From an uncultured Rhodobiaceae bacterium (GTDB taxonomy: Bacteria; Pseudomonadota; Alphaproteobacteria; Parvibaculales; Parvibaculaceae): a stretch of DNA of 45,857 nucleotides. The first letter of the stretch is position 1. Each line of letters starts with the position of its first letter. Where the stretch lies: NCBI GenBank assembly GCA_913057645.1, contig CAJXOU010000020.1:1-45857 (forward strand), in the 5' to 3' direction. The notes below the pieces were generated by a model. The model ran no database searches. It was given only the letters and a program-made list of their open reading frames with translations, and had not been told where the DNA came from. Made by a program: the position numbers and the translations under genes. Shown piece after piece: positions 31,894 to 40,904 of the stretch.

Positions 31894-33387
31894 CTATTCC
31901 CGTGCCGCGAGACTTTCCGCCTCGGAGCATTCGCGCGAAGCGGCGTCGGTATCGGGGATGCAGATGCGGAAGGTCGTTCCGGTGCTGCCGGTCGAGACGA
32001 GTTCGATATGGCCGCCGTGGACGCGCACGAGTTCCGCCGCTATGGCGAGACCGAGCCCGGTACCGTCGGTCCGGACACCACCAGAGAATGGTTCGAAGAG
32101 ATGTTCGCGCGCCTTGGAGGGAAGGCCGGGGCCGCTATCCGACATGTCGATATGGACATGACCGCCGGCGCGGCTTGCCGTGAGCCGGACTTCACCGCCG
32201 CGTCCGCCTTCGGCAAGCGCTTGCGCCGCGTTGCGCGCGAGATTGAGAAGGATGCGAAACAGGTGGTCGGGATCCGCATCGACGACGAGATCGGGCGGCA
32301 CTTCGTTGACCCATGTCACATCGTCGTCTTCCGGCCAGGCCGCTTCGACAACCTCGTCGGCGAAGGCGCGGAGCGAAACGGGCTTCCTCTCGGGCGCCGC
32401 TTCCTCCGCCCGGCCGAAACGCAGTGTCTTGGCGCAAAGATCGATGGCGCGATCGATCGAGGCGAAGAGACGCGGCGCCAGATGCTGGACCGTCGGATCA
32501 TCGACGGCGCCGATACGGTCGGAAATGAGCTGTGCACTGGCGAGGATGTTGCGGAGATCGTGATTGATCTTGCTCACCGCCACGCCGAGCGAAGCAAGGT
32601 GCGCCTTCTGGCTCAATGTCGCACGAATGTCCTTCTGCATGCGCGACAATTCACGTTCCGCGACACCGATTTCGTCGGCGCGGACCGACGGCGCGATGAC
32701 CAGGCGCGCATCTTCCGGATTGTCGCGAAAGGCAACCATGTTTTCCGTGATGCGGCGCATGGGACGAACGAGAACGAAGTGGAGAACGACATAGATGAGG
32801 CTCGCCGTGATGATCGAGATCACCAGCGAAAGCAGGAAGATATTCTTTCCGTACTGGAGCATGGCATGGCGAAGCGGGGTTTCGTCAAATACGATCTCGA
32901 TCGACTCGCCCGCACCGAAACGTGGCTTGCCCGTCACCAGGATGATGCGGCCATCGCCCGCGAAGACCGTCTCGAAGGCATCCATGACGAGCGTCATCGC
33001 CATCGCGTCGCGCAGGTCGAAACTGGTGTCGACCGTGGGTGGCATGTCCTCGCTGAGCACGAGGCGACGCGAATCGTCGCGGTGAAGCGCCACGGCATAG
33101 ACCTGCGCGTTCTTCAGCAGTTCCTCGCGCAGCGCCGGCGAAACCATATTGTCGGGACGCGCCTCCAGCGCGAGCGAGGCAATCTGGGCGGCGGCGAGGC
33201 GTTGTTCCAGCCAGTTGAGGCGGAAATTGGCGACCGATGGCACGAAGATCAGCACTTCCGCCAGCATGATGAAGAGAACGGTGAGCGCCAGAAGGCGACG
33301 CGACAGGGAACCGCGCAGCGGGCGCAGAAGCCGCGCAAAGCGGCTTTCGGAAATCCGGCAATTGCTGTCTTCGGCCGCGGCTCTCAT
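31894..33387 (-). CDS. Membrane sensor histidine kinase, no adjacent response regulator
   Basis: The 497-aa protein has two transmembrane helices (~31-51 and ~183-206) enclosing a ~130-residue periplasmic sensor, a HAMP-like segment (VRPMRRITENM), the H-box KINHDLRNILAS with His276, and an HATPase domain (FRILLNLARNAAQAL, DSGPGLP, GTGLGLAIAAELV). It should autophosphorylate in response to an envelope signal. The H-box is the less common HDLRN form. No response regulator gene is next to it; the next gene, otsB, follows after 4 bp, so the kinase is cotranscribed with the trehalose genes. Confidence 0.88.
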   Translation of the reverse strand: MRAAAEDSNCRISESRFARLLRPLRGSLSRRLLALTVLFIMLAEVLIFVPSVANFRLNWLEQRLAAAQIASLALEARPDNMVSPALREELLKNAQVYAVALHRDDSRRLVLSEDMPPTVDTSFDLRDAMAMTLVMDAFETVFAGDGRIILVTGKPRFGAGESIEIVFDETPLRHAMLQYGKNIFLLSLVISIITASLIYVVLHFVLVRPMRRITENMVAFRDNPEDARLVIAPSVRADEIGVAERELSRMQKDIRATLSQKAHLASLGVAVSKINHDLRNILASAQLISDRIGAVDDPTVQHLAPRLFASIDRAIDLCAKTLRFGRAEEAAPERKPVSLRAFADEVVEAAWPEDDDVTWVNEVPPDLVVDADPDHLFRILLNLARNAAQALAEGGRGGEVRLTASRAGGHVHIDMSDSGPGLPSKAREHLFEPFSGGVRTDGTGLGLAIAAELVRVHGGHIELVSTGSTGTTFRICIPDTDAASRECSEAESLAARE

Positions 33388-33426
33388 ACCGTACGGTAAA
33401 CTCCGGTGCTGGCGCTCGCGACGATC

Positions 33427-34851
33427 CTAGCCGAACAGGCCCAGAAAACGCACCAGCATCTTCGTCTTGGCACTGAAAAGCGTTGGTGTGTAATAGGCCC
33501 CCGCCGCCCGCTTGCTGATTTCCGAGAGTGTCGGATAGGGCGCGATCACACCCGCCATCGCCGAAAGCTTCAAGGCCTGCGACTTCGCGAGCACCCAGGG
33601 CAGGATCAGCTCTCCCGCATGAGGCGCGACGATGGTGGCGCCGAGCACGCGTGCATGAGAATCGGTCACAACCTTGATGACGCCCTCGGTCTCGCGTTCG
33701 GCCTGCGCGCGGTCGTTCTCGGCGAGATGCCAGCGCAGGATGTTGATCTTCATGTTCTTGTTGCGCGCTTCGTCTTCGGTCAAGCCGACATGGGCGAGTT
33801 CGGGGTCGGTGTAGGTAACCCAGGGAACGGCGCTGTGATCGGCGCGTGCGGGCACACGAAACAGCGCATTCCGGATGACGATGCCGGCATGATAGCCCGC
33901 GACATGCGTGAACTGGAGACCGCCTGCGACGTCGCCGATGGCGAAGATTCGCCTGTTGGTGGTGCGGAGCCGGTCGTCGAGCTTCAGACCGCGCTCGGTA
34001 TATTCGATGCCGGCCTTCTCCAGATCGAGCCCCTCGACATTGGCGCGGCGGCCGGTCGCAACAAGGATATGCGAGCCCGATATTTCCCGTTCGCCTTCCC
34101 GGTCCGCGACGGTGACGGCGATCCTGCCCTCACCGCCGGAGACGGATGAAATCTTCACGCCTTCGAGAATGTCGACGCCTTCCTTGCGGAGACGGTCGAT
34201 CACGATGGCGGTGAGTTCGGGATCGTCCTTGCCGAAAGCACGCAAGCTTTCGAGGACCGTCACCTTCGCGCCGAGGCGGCGATGCGCCTGCGCCATCTCC
34301 ATGCCGATCGGGCCGCCGCCGATGATGATGAGATGCTCGGGGCATTCCTTGTTCGAGAAGATGGTTTCGTTCGTGTGAAAGGGCACCTTGTCGAGACCGG
34401 GAATCTGCGGAACGAAGGGCCGCGAGCCGGTGGCGACGACGAAGCGTCGCGCCGTAATCTCCGCATTACCCGCGATCACGGTATTGCCGTCGCGGAAGCG
34501 CGCATGATCCTTGATGACGGTGACGCCGAGGCCCTCGAAGCGGGCAACGGAATCGTTCGGCGCAATGGCGGCGATGACGCCGTGGACGTGGTCGTGAACC
34601 TTGGCGAAATCGACCTTCGCTTTCGCGGGCGCGATGCCGAAAGGTTCGCCGGCGCCCATGCGGTAGGCCTGCTTCGCGGAGGCGAGCAGCGCCTTCGAGG
34701 GCACGCAGCCCGTGTTCAGGCAGTCGCCACCCATGGCGTCGCGCTCGATCAGCACCGTTCGCGCGCCCATCTGCGCAGCACCCGCCGCGACCGAAAGACC
34801 GCCCGATCCCGCTCCGATCACGCAGATGTCAGCCTTGATCCTTTTCGCCAT
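33427..34851 (-). CDS. Mercuric-reductase-like FAD/NAD(P)H disulfide oxidoreductase
   Basis: The 474-aa flavoprotein opens with a Rossmann FAD motif (ICVIGAGSGGLSVAAGAA) and the redox disulfide GGDCLNTGCVPSK (Cys44/Cys49). A NAD(P) motif LIIIGGGPIGMEMAQAHRRL and the FAD-binding FAIGDVAGG follow, then a dimerisation domain. It lacks the N-terminal metal-binding domain and the C-terminal Cys pair of true MerA, so mercury reduction is unlikely; the substrate is unknown. It follows the TVP38 gene by 33 bp in the same direction, a pairing seen in other proteobacteria. Confidence 0.88.
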   Translation of the reverse strand: MAKRIKADICVIGAGSGGLSVAAGAAQMGARTVLIERDAMGGDCLNTGCVPSKALLASAKQAYRMGAGEPFGIAPAKAKVDFAKVHDHVHGVIAAIAPNDSVARFEGLGVTVIKDHARFRDGNTVIAGNAEITARRFVVATGSRPFVPQIPGLDKVPFHTNETIFSNKECPEHLIIIGGGPIGMEMAQAHRRLGAKVTVLESLRAFGKDDPELTAIVIDRLRKEGVDILEGVKISSVSGGEGRIAVTVADREGEREISGSHILVATGRRANVEGLDLEKAGIEYTERGLKLDDRLRTTNRRIFAIGDVAGGLQFTHVAGYHAGIVIRNALFRVPARADHSAVPWVTYTDPELAHVGLTEDEARNKNMKINILRWHLAENDRAQAERETEGVIKVVTDSHARVLGATIVAPHAGELILPWVLAKSQALKLSAMAGVIAPYPTLSEISKRAAGAYYTPTLFSAKTKMLVRFLGLFG

Positions 34852-34884
34852 GCGATCCCCGGAATGATGTTTGAGCGCCGCGCT

Positions 34885-35625
34885 TCAGGCGGCCTCGTCT
34901 GGAAGGCGGGACTTTCCCGCGAAACGGCGATAGACGACCGGCACCAGGGCGAGAAGCGCCAGCGCCAGTATCGGTCCGATGATCTGCGGCTCGAAGATGA
35001 GGCCGAGATCGGGCTCGCGGCCGGCGTCGAAGACGGCGCCGAGACCGTTGCCGAGGCTCGCGAAAACGAAGGTGCCCGGCATGATGCCGATGAAGGTCGC
35101 AAGAACATAGGTGCCGAGCCGCACGCCGAGAAAGGCCGGCGCGAGGTTGACCAGAAAGAAGGGGAAGATCGGCACGAGCCGCAGCACCAGCATGTAGCTG
35201 AAGGCGTTTTCGCCGAAGCCTTCCTCGAGCTTCCTGAGTTTCGGTCCGGCCCTGGCGCGCAGCGCATCGCCGAGCGCCGTCCGCGCCGCGAGGAAGATCG
35301 CGGTGGCGCCGATGGTCGCGCCGGCGACCGTCAGAAGGCCGCCCAGCAGCGTCCCGAACAGAAATCCGCCCGTCAGGGTCGCGACAAGGGCGCCCGGCAA
35401 GGAAAAGGCGACCATCGCGATATAGGCGGTGATGTATATGAATGCAGCCAGCGCCCAGTTCTCGGCGACCCAGACCGACAGCGCCTGCCGGTTGTCGCGG
35501 AGCGTGTCGAGCGTGACATAGCGCTCGAGGCCGAGCGCGAAGAAGGCCACGAGACCGGCGGCGAGCACCAGCAGAGGCAGAAAGCGCCGAAAGGCGGCCG
35601 GGCTTGCAGGTGCGTTCTCCGTCAT
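34885..35625 (-). CDS. TVP38/TMEM64 family membrane protein
   Basis: The 246-aa protein has about five to six transmembrane helices and the SNARE-associated (DedA-like) core: FSLPGALVATLTGGFLFG, then GATIGATAIFLAARTALGDAL, and RLVPIFPFFLVNLAPAFLGV. Relatives are lipid scramblase-like or small-solute transport proteins. Its ATG overlaps the DUF547 stop (ATGA), and a flavoprotein gene follows, so the three form one operon. Confidence 0.88.
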   Translation of the reverse strand: MTENAPASPAAFRRFLPLLVLAAGLVAFFALGLERYVTLDTLRDNRQALSVWVAENWALAAFIYITAYIAMVAFSLPGALVATLTGGFLFGTLLGGLLTVAGATIGATAIFLAARTALGDALRARAGPKLRKLEEGFGENAFSYMLVLRLVPIFPFFLVNLAPAFLGVRLGTYVLATFIGIMPGTFVFASLGNGLGAVFDAGREPDLGLIFEPQIIGPILALALLALVPVVYRRFAGKSRLPDEAA

Positions 35626-36461
35626 TCCCCGTTCTCCGGTTCGGCCGTGTCGTTGAGCGACCAGTCGTAGTCATAAGACGCGACGGCCGCGATATTTTCC
35701 AGTTTCTCGCGGAGGGCCGGAGCGGCATATTTTCGAAGTTCGGCAAGAACGCCCGCTTCCGTCCCGCCGAAATCCTTCATGTACCATTTGAATATGCTGG
35801 AGGCGGTGAGCTCGCCTCCCTCGACCCTGGCGCCCCGGGGACTGTTCACGTAAGCCCCGGCCGCCTCATCGAGCATCGCGTCGAGGTCTTCGCCCCGGTA
35901 GGGCTCGGCCGCGAGATCGGGGCAGCCGACGGAGGCGCAGTTGACGGCATAATGGACGCGGGGGTCGCCGAATTCGGGCCGGAGAATGCCGTGCTCGATG
36001 TCGTCGAGCGAGAGTTCCCGTCCGCCCACCGTCACCAGCTTCCTGCCCCAGGGACCGTTCGAGAACAGACCCGGCGAGATATCGATGTCGCGGATGGACG
36101 CGATCGGATAATGCTCGACCACGACCTCCACGGTCAGGGCATTGTAGAGATTGACCCAGAAAGCGAAGGCCTCGTCCCGGGACAGGGCTTCGGGATCGAC
36201 GGCCTCCAGCGAGGCGATATAGGCCTTGAGCGCCGCCCTGTCCTCCGGGCTCGCCTTGAGGCCGCCATAGTCGAAACGGTTCGGGGCGCCGCCCTCCCCT
36301 TCGGTCAGCCGGGACTGCAGGAGGCGGCCCCAGGGGGCATGATCAGGCGTCTTCAACGGGTCAGCTCCGGCAGGTGGAACGATAACGCACAAATAGAACA
36401 AAAAGAGTACAAACATCCCGGGCAGACGGAGGGAGGCCGTGTTGTGAAAGGTATCTGTCAT
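35622..36461 (-). CDS. DUF547 domain exported protein
   Basis: From the ATG at 36461 the product is 279 aa with a signal peptide (FVLFLFYLCVIVPPAGA-DP). The DUF547 core is clear: DEAFAFWVNLYNALTVEVVVEHYP, then DDIEHGILRPEFGDPRVHYAVNCASVGCPDL with the conserved Cys pair, which resembles a thiol-protease-like or transglutaminase-like active site. Function unknown. It is translationally coupled to TVP38. The start is uncertain: none of the candidate ATGs (36524, 36461, 36416) has a good ribosome site. Confidence 0.82.
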   Translation of the reverse strand: MTDTFHNTASLRLPGMFVLFLFYLCVIVPPAGADPLKTPDHAPWGRLLQSRLTEGEGGAPNRFDYGGLKASPEDRAALKAYIASLEAVDPEALSRDEAFAFWVNLYNALTVEVVVEHYPIASIRDIDISPGLFSNGPWGRKLVTVGGRELSLDDIEHGILRPEFGDPRVHYAVNCASVGCPDLAAEPYRGEDLDAMLDEAAGAYVNSPRGARVEGGELTASSIFKWYMKDFGGTEAGVLAELRKYAAPALREKLENIAAVASYDYDWSLNDTAEPENGE

Positions 36462-36564
36462 GGCGTGCGGACAATACGCGCAATCGGCGGCGGCGGAAGA
36501 ACCCTTCACCGGTTTGTGAGACAAGTTCAGGCCCGGTGATCGGACAGGAAAACGCCCCCCGCCG

Positions 36565-36594
36565 TTGACTTTCGCCGGTCTTATCGCTTATACA
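36565..36594 (+). promoter_or_regulatory. Sigma-70-type promoter of rpmH-rnpA-yidC
   Basis: TTGACT (36565-36570) and TATACA (36589-36594) are separated by 18 bp, a near-consensus housekeeping promoter. It lies about 145 bp before rpmH on the right strand, as expected for this highly expressed operon. Confidence 0.75.
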
Positions 36595-36739
36595 CCCCGC
36601 CAGACAGCCGTCGGGTGGCAACGCCTGCGGCTCTTGTTTTTATTGGCATACACGAGGCGGCCCCAGGGGACGCCCGGAGCCGGACCGGCCAGCGGATTGG
36701 CAGGCACCGGGCTCGGCCCAGATCTGCCGGAGAAGAGAC

Positions 36740-36874
36740 GTGAAACGGACCTATCAACCGAGCAAACTCGTCCGCAAGCGCCGCCACGGTTTCCGTGCGC
36801 GCACCGCCACCAAGGGCGGCCGCAAGGTGCTCGCGGCGCGCCGTTCCAGGGGACGCAAGCGGCTCAGCGCCTGA
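36740..36874 (+). CDS. rpmH: 50S ribosomal protein L34
   Basis: A GTG start opens a 44-codon gene: [20 protein letters not shown], then [20 protein letters not shown] and LSA. This is bL34 at its usual length and near-universal sequence, a basic protein of the large ribosomal subunit. GGAGAAG lies just upstream. It is followed by rnpA and yidC, the classic order next to the bacterial origin region or dispersed in alphaproteobacteria. Confidence 0.97.
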   Translation: MKRTYQPSKLVRKRRHGFRARTATKGGRKVLAARRSRGRKRLSA

Positions 36875-36983
36875 TCCCACGCCCGTGACCTCCGGCGCCG
36901 CGCAAACGGGTTCCGGCCCACGGTCCTTTCCAGCCCAGGCTTTCCTTTCAGGCGCGAGAGACCGCGCCGATGCGAGCAGCCAG

Positions 36984-37394
36984 ATGGACCGCCAGATCGA
37001 ACGTTTGCGCAAACGCAGCGAATTTCTTGCCGCCGCCCGAGGGCGCAAACGCGCCGAGCGCGGGCTCGTGCTGCAGGCACTGAACCGCGACGACGACAAT
37101 CCCCCCCGTGTCGGCTTCACCGTGACCCGCAAGGTCGGGGGCGCGGTCGACCGCAACCGCGCGAAACGGCGTCTGCGCGCGGCCGCTGCCGAAATCCTTC
37201 CACTCGCCGCCAAAGCCGGTTACGACTACGTCCTGATCGGGCGCCAGGACACGCTGACGCGGTTCTGGCCCGATCTTCTCAGCGATCTCAACATCGCGCT
37301 CAGCAAAGTTCACGGTAGCCGCAGAAGCGCGACAGCGCCGGCGCCTTCCGACGCTTCAAGGTCCGCATCCGGGAAAGACCTGCCTCATGGGTGA
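36984..37394 (+). CDS. rnpA: Ribonuclease P protein component
   Basis: The 136-aa basic protein begins DRQIERLRKRSEFLAAARGR and contains the RNR motif VDRNRAKRRLRAA that contacts the catalytic RNA, plus RVGFTVTRKVGGAV. It helps RNase P remove tRNA 5' leaders. The ATG at 36984 is chosen as it matches the family start; the frame is open from 36795, so a longer product is formally possible. The C terminus after SKVHG is a Ser/Ala-rich extension that overlaps the yidC start by 8 bases. Confidence 0.92.
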   Translation: MDRQIERLRKRSEFLAAARGRKRAERGLVLQALNRDDDNPPRVGFTVTRKVGGAVDRNRAKRRLRAAAAEILPLAAKAGYDYVLIGRQDTLTRFWPDLLSDLNIALSKVHGSRRSATAPAPSDASRSASGKDLPHG

Positions 37395-39198
37395 CAACCG
37401 CAACTTCATCATCGCCATTTTCCTGTCGGTCGTTGTTTTCGTCGGATGGCAATATTTCTTCATCGACCCGCAGCTCGAAGCCGAGCGGGCGCGACAGGAA
37501 GCGGTGAGCGAAGGAAGCGGCACCACGGCCGAGACGGCGCCCGGCACGACGGCTCCCGGCGAGGCGCGCCTTCCGACCGTCGACGAGCCTGCGCGCACCA
37601 CCGGCGCGGCGGGCCGGACCGTCGCCCGCGACGAAGCGCTTGCTGCGACGCCGCGCGTTCCCATCCGCTCCGGCGAACTCGACGGATCGGTTTCGCTCAA
37701 GGGCGCCCGCTTCGACGACCTGAAGCTCAGGCAATACCATGTGACGGTCGATCCGGAGAGCCCTGAGGTCACGCTTCTCACGCCTGCCGGAACCGAGACG
37801 CCCTATTTCGCCGAGTTCGGCTTTATCGCCGCACCGGGATCCAATGTCGCGCTGCCGAACTCGAAGACCCAGTGGCAGCTCGAGGACGGTGAGGCGCTGA
37901 CGCCGCAAACACCGGTGACACTTCGCTGGGACAACGGCCAGGGTCTCGTCTTCCACCGGACGATCACGCTCGACGAGCACTTCCTTTTCACCGTCTCCGA
38001 CCGGATCGAGAACAGCTCCGGCGCGCCCGTGACGCTCTATCCCTATGGCCTCGTTTCACGCACGGGCAGTCCCGCGGGCAGCGCCTTCTTCATCCTGCAT
38101 GAAGGCTTTATCGGCGAATTCCCCAGCGTCGGCGAAAAGGCGATCTCCTACGAGGACGCCTCCGAGGACGGACCGGTAAAGGTGAGCGACACCGAAGGCT
38201 GGCTCGGCATCACGGACAAGTACTGGGCGGCGGCACTGGTGCCGCAGTCGGGCAAGAACTTCGTCGCGAATTTCAGCGAGCATCCCGACCCGGCGATCGA
38301 GAACTACCAGGCCGATTTCCGCTACGGTCCGCAGGAGATCGCGCCGGGCGGCAGCATCGAGATCGAGAACCGGCTCTTCGCCGGCGCCAAGGTCTCCACC
38401 GTGATCGACACCTATCACGAAGCCGGCATCTACAAGTTCAACCTGCTGATCGACTGGGGCTGGTTCTGGTTCCTGACGCAGCCGATGTTCGATGCGCTGC
38501 ATTTCGTTGCGCAGCATGTCGGCAATTTCGGCATCGCGATCCTCGTCGTCACAGTGCTCATCAAGCTCGTCTTCTATCCGCTCGCCAACAAGTCATACGT
38601 TGCGATGAGCAAGATGAAGAAGCTGCAGCCCGATATGGAAAAGCTGCGCGAGCGCTACAAAGACGACAAGATGAAGCAGCAGCAGGAGATCATGGAGCTC
38701 TACAAGAAGGAGAAAGTGAATCCTCTTGCCGGCTGCCTGCCGGTGCTGATCCAGATTCCGGTCTTCTTCGCGCTCTACAAGGTTCTCTTCGTCACCATCG
38801 AAATGCGGCATGCGCCATTCTTCGGCTGGATCAACGACCTGTCCGCGCCGGACCCCACGTCGATCTTCAACCTGTTCGGGCTTATCCCGTGGGATCCGCC
38901 GTCGCTTCTCATGATCGGCATATGGCCGCTCATCATGGGCTTCACCATGTTCGTGCAGCAGCGCATGAATCCGCTGCCCGCCGACCCGATTCAGGCGCAG
39001 ATCTTCACCTGGATGCCGGTGATCTTCACCTTCATGCTGGCGAGCTTCCCCGCCGGCCTCGTGATCTACTGGGCGTGGAACAACACGCTCTCGGTCATCC
39101 AGCAGGGCGTCATCATGAAGCGGCAGGGCGTGAAGATCGAGATTTTCAGCAATCTCGGGCTCGACAGACTGTTGGGCGGCGACAAGCCGAAGCCCTGA
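37387..39198 (+). CDS. yidC: Membrane protein insertase YidC
   Basis: The 603-aa protein has the Gram-negative YidC layout: an N-terminal helix (FIIAIFLSVVVFVGWQYFF), a large periplasmic beta-domain (~60-340), then five helices of the insertase core starting at WGWFWFLTQPMFDALHF, with the cytoplasmic helical loop MSKMKKLQPDMEKLRERYKD and the conserved NPLAGCLPVLIQIPVFFALY. It inserts and folds inner-membrane proteins alone or with SecYEG. It is coupled to rnpA by an 8-base overlap and followed 3 bp later by engB. Confidence 0.97.
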   Translation: MGDNRNFIIAIFLSVVVFVGWQYFFIDPQLEAERARQEAVSEGSGTTAETAPGTTAPGEARLPTVDEPARTTGAAGRTVARDEALAATPRVPIRSGELDGSVSLKGARFDDLKLRQYHVTVDPESPEVTLLTPAGTETPYFAEFGFIAAPGSNVALPNSKTQWQLEDGEALTPQTPVTLRWDNGQGLVFHRTITLDEHFLFTVSDRIENSSGAPVTLYPYGLVSRTGSPAGSAFFILHEGFIGEFPSVGEKAISYEDASEDGPVKVSDTEGWLGITDKYWAAALVPQSGKNFVANFSEHPDPAIENYQADFRYGPQEIAPGGSIEIENRLFAGAKVSTVIDTYHEAGIYKFNLLIDWGWFWFLTQPMFDALHFVAQHVGNFGIAILVVTVLIKLVFYPLANKSYVAMSKMKKLQPDMEKLRERYKDDKMKQQQEIMELYKKEKVNPLAGCLPVLIQIPVFFALYKVLFVTIEMRHAPFFGWINDLSAPDPTSIFNLFGLIPWDPPSLLMIGIWPLIMGFTMFVQQRMNPLPADPIQAQIFTWMPVIFTFMLASFPAGLVIYWAWNNTLSVIQQGVIMKRQGVKIEIFSNLGLDRLLGGDKPKP

Positions 39199-39201
39199 AC
39201 C

Positions 39202-39900
39202 ATGACCGGCGCCCCGAGCGACGAAAATCCTCTCGATACGCCGGACATCGAGACGGGGCGATGGCTGTTCTCGCAGCCTTGCGAGTTTCTGCGCGGCGTC
39301 GTCGACATGAAGGGTCTTCCCGCGACGGCGCTTGCCGAAGTTGCCTTTGCCGGACGTTCGAATGTCGGCAAGTCGAGCCTCATCAACGCGCTCACCGGCC
39401 GCAAGACGCTGGCGCGCACATCGAACACGCCGGGCCGCACCAAGGAACTCAACTTCTTCACACTCGGCCCCGGCAACGCACCCGCCGTGATGCTGGTCGA
39501 CCTGCCGGGCTACGGCTATGCGCGGGAAACGAAATCGCGGGTGAACCAGTGGACAGAGCTGGTCATGTCCTATCTCAGGGGCCGCGCGCCGCTTCGCCGC
39601 GTCTTCGTGCTGATCGACGCGCGGCACGGCCTCAAGGACAACGACGAAGAGGTGATGGCGATGCTCGACGAAGCCGCCGTTTCCTATCAGATCGTTCTCA
39701 CCAAGGCCGACAAGCTGAAAGCCGGCGAGGTCGACACGCGCCTCGGCGAAGTCCGCGAACGCCTGCGCACCCACGTCGCGGCCCATCCCCGCATTGTCGT
39801 GACGTCGAGCGAGAAGGGAACGGGCATTGCCGAACTCCGCGCCGAGATCGCCTCGCTGGCCGATCCGGCAGCACTGGGGTATAAATCGCGGACGAACTGA
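39202..39900 (+). CDS. engB: GTP-binding protein EngB/YihA (ribosome assembly)
   Basis: The 232-aa GTPase has G1 [17 protein letters not shown]2 around [14 protein letters not shown]3 [10 protein letters not shown] and G4 TKADK, and a final SSEKGTGI in G5 position. The TRAFAC EngB subfamily helps assemble the large ribosomal subunit and is needed for division. It starts 3 bp after yidC and precedes argB, the usual order in Rhizobiales and relatives. Confidence 0.96.
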   Translation: MTGAPSDENPLDTPDIETGRWLFSQPCEFLRGVVDMKGLPATALAEVAFAGRSNVGKSSLINALTGRKTLARTSNTPGRTKELNFFTLGPGNAPAVMLVDLPGYGYARETKSRVNQWTELVMSYLRGRAPLRRVFVLIDARHGLKDNDEEVMAMLDEAAVSYQIVLTKADKLKAGEVDTRLGEVRERLRTHVAAHPRIVVTSSEKGTGIAELRAEIASLADPAALGYKSRTN

Positions 39901-39934
39901 GCAGCGGCCCCTGGCGGAGGGAGAGCGGAAGCGA

Positions 39935-40837
39935 ATGCCGGACACGACGAACAGGGACGAGACGAAACTCGAGCGGGCGCGCATTCTTTCGGAAGCCCTG
40001 CCCTTCATGCAGCGCTACGACAAGCGGACCGTGGTCGTGAAGTATGGCGGTCATGCGATGGGCGACGAGACGCTCGGCGCCGAATTCGCGCGCGACATCG
40101 TGATGCTGAAACAGGCTGGCCTCAATCCCATCGTCGTGCATGGCGGCGGCCCGCAGATCGGCGCCATGCTGACGCGGCTCGGCATCAAGAGCGAATTCTC
40201 GGGTGGTTTGCGCATCACCGACAGGGCAACCGTCGAGATCGTCGAAATGGTGCTTGCCGGCTCGATCAACAAACAGATCGTCGCCCAGCTCAACCAGGCG
40301 GGAGGCCGCGCCGTCGGCCTTTGCGGCAAGGACGGCAACCTGATCGTCGCCCGCAAGGTACAGCACAAGGTTCACGACCCGGAATCCAACATCGAAAAGC
40401 TTCTCGATCTCGGCTTCGTCGGCGAGCCGGACAGGATCAATCCGGAAATCCTTCAGGTGATCCAGAAGTCCGACATCATTCCTGTCATCGCTCCGATCGG
40501 CGTTTCGGAGAACGGCGAAACCTACAACATCAATGCCGACACGGTCGCAGGCGCCATCGCGGCCGCGATGGGTGCGACGCGCCTCCTTCTCCTTACCGAT
40601 GTAAGCGGAGTGCTCGACAAGCAGGGCAAGCTGATGGAAGTCCTGACCGTCGGTCAGGCGAAGGCCCTCATGAAGGACGGCACGATTTCGGGCGGCATGA
40701 TCCCCAAGCTCGAAACCTGCATCGAATCCGTCGAAGGCGGCGTCGAGGCCGTCGTCATCCTTGACGGACGCGTGCGTCACGCTGTTCTGCTCGAACTTTT
40801 CACCGAGCATGGCGCGGGCACACTGATCCAGAACTGA
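39935..40837 (+). CDS. argB: Acetylglutamate kinase
   Basis: The 300-aa kinase has [29 protein letters not shown] and [17 protein letters not shown], the substrate and nucleotide loops of the acetylglutamate kinase family. It phosphorylates N-acetylglutamate in arginine synthesis. The ATG at 39935 gives the family length and has GGAGGGAG upstream; an open frame from 39827 is the engB shadow. The N-terminal helix [20 protein letters not shown] is that of arginine-sensitive hexameric forms, so feedback inhibition is likely. Confidence 0.96.
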   Translation: MPDTTNRDETKLERARILSEALPFMQRYDKRTVVVKYGGHAMGDETLGAEFARDIVMLKQAGLNPIVVHGGGPQIGAMLTRLGIKSEFSGGLRITDRATVEIVEMVLAGSINKQIVAQLNQAGGRAVGLCGKDGNLIVARKVQHKVHDPESNIEKLLDLGFVGEPDRINPEILQVIQKSDIIPVIAPIGVSENGETYNINADTVAGAIAAAMGATRLLLLTDVSGVLDKQGKLMEVLTVGQAKALMKDGTISGGMIPKLETCIESVEGGVEAVVILDGRVRHAVLLELFTEHGAGTLIQN

Positions 40838-40904
40838 GCCTTCGGTCTTTTCGCGACGCGCTCCCGGATGCTAAGGTTTCGAGATCGGGGGGACGTCCGG
40901 ATTC

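Noticed and set aside
31678-33399. 573-codon frame antisense to the histidine kinase
   Set aside because: The kinase has all its motifs on the other strand; this is an artefact of codon bias.
33427-34851. Mercuric reductase merA
   Set aside because: The flavoprotein lacks the N-terminal metal domain and C-terminal Cys pair needed for mercury reduction, and no mer genes are nearby.
38593-40008. 471-codon frame antisense to yidC and engB
   Set aside because: yidC and engB are certain; the antisense frame has no recognisable domain.
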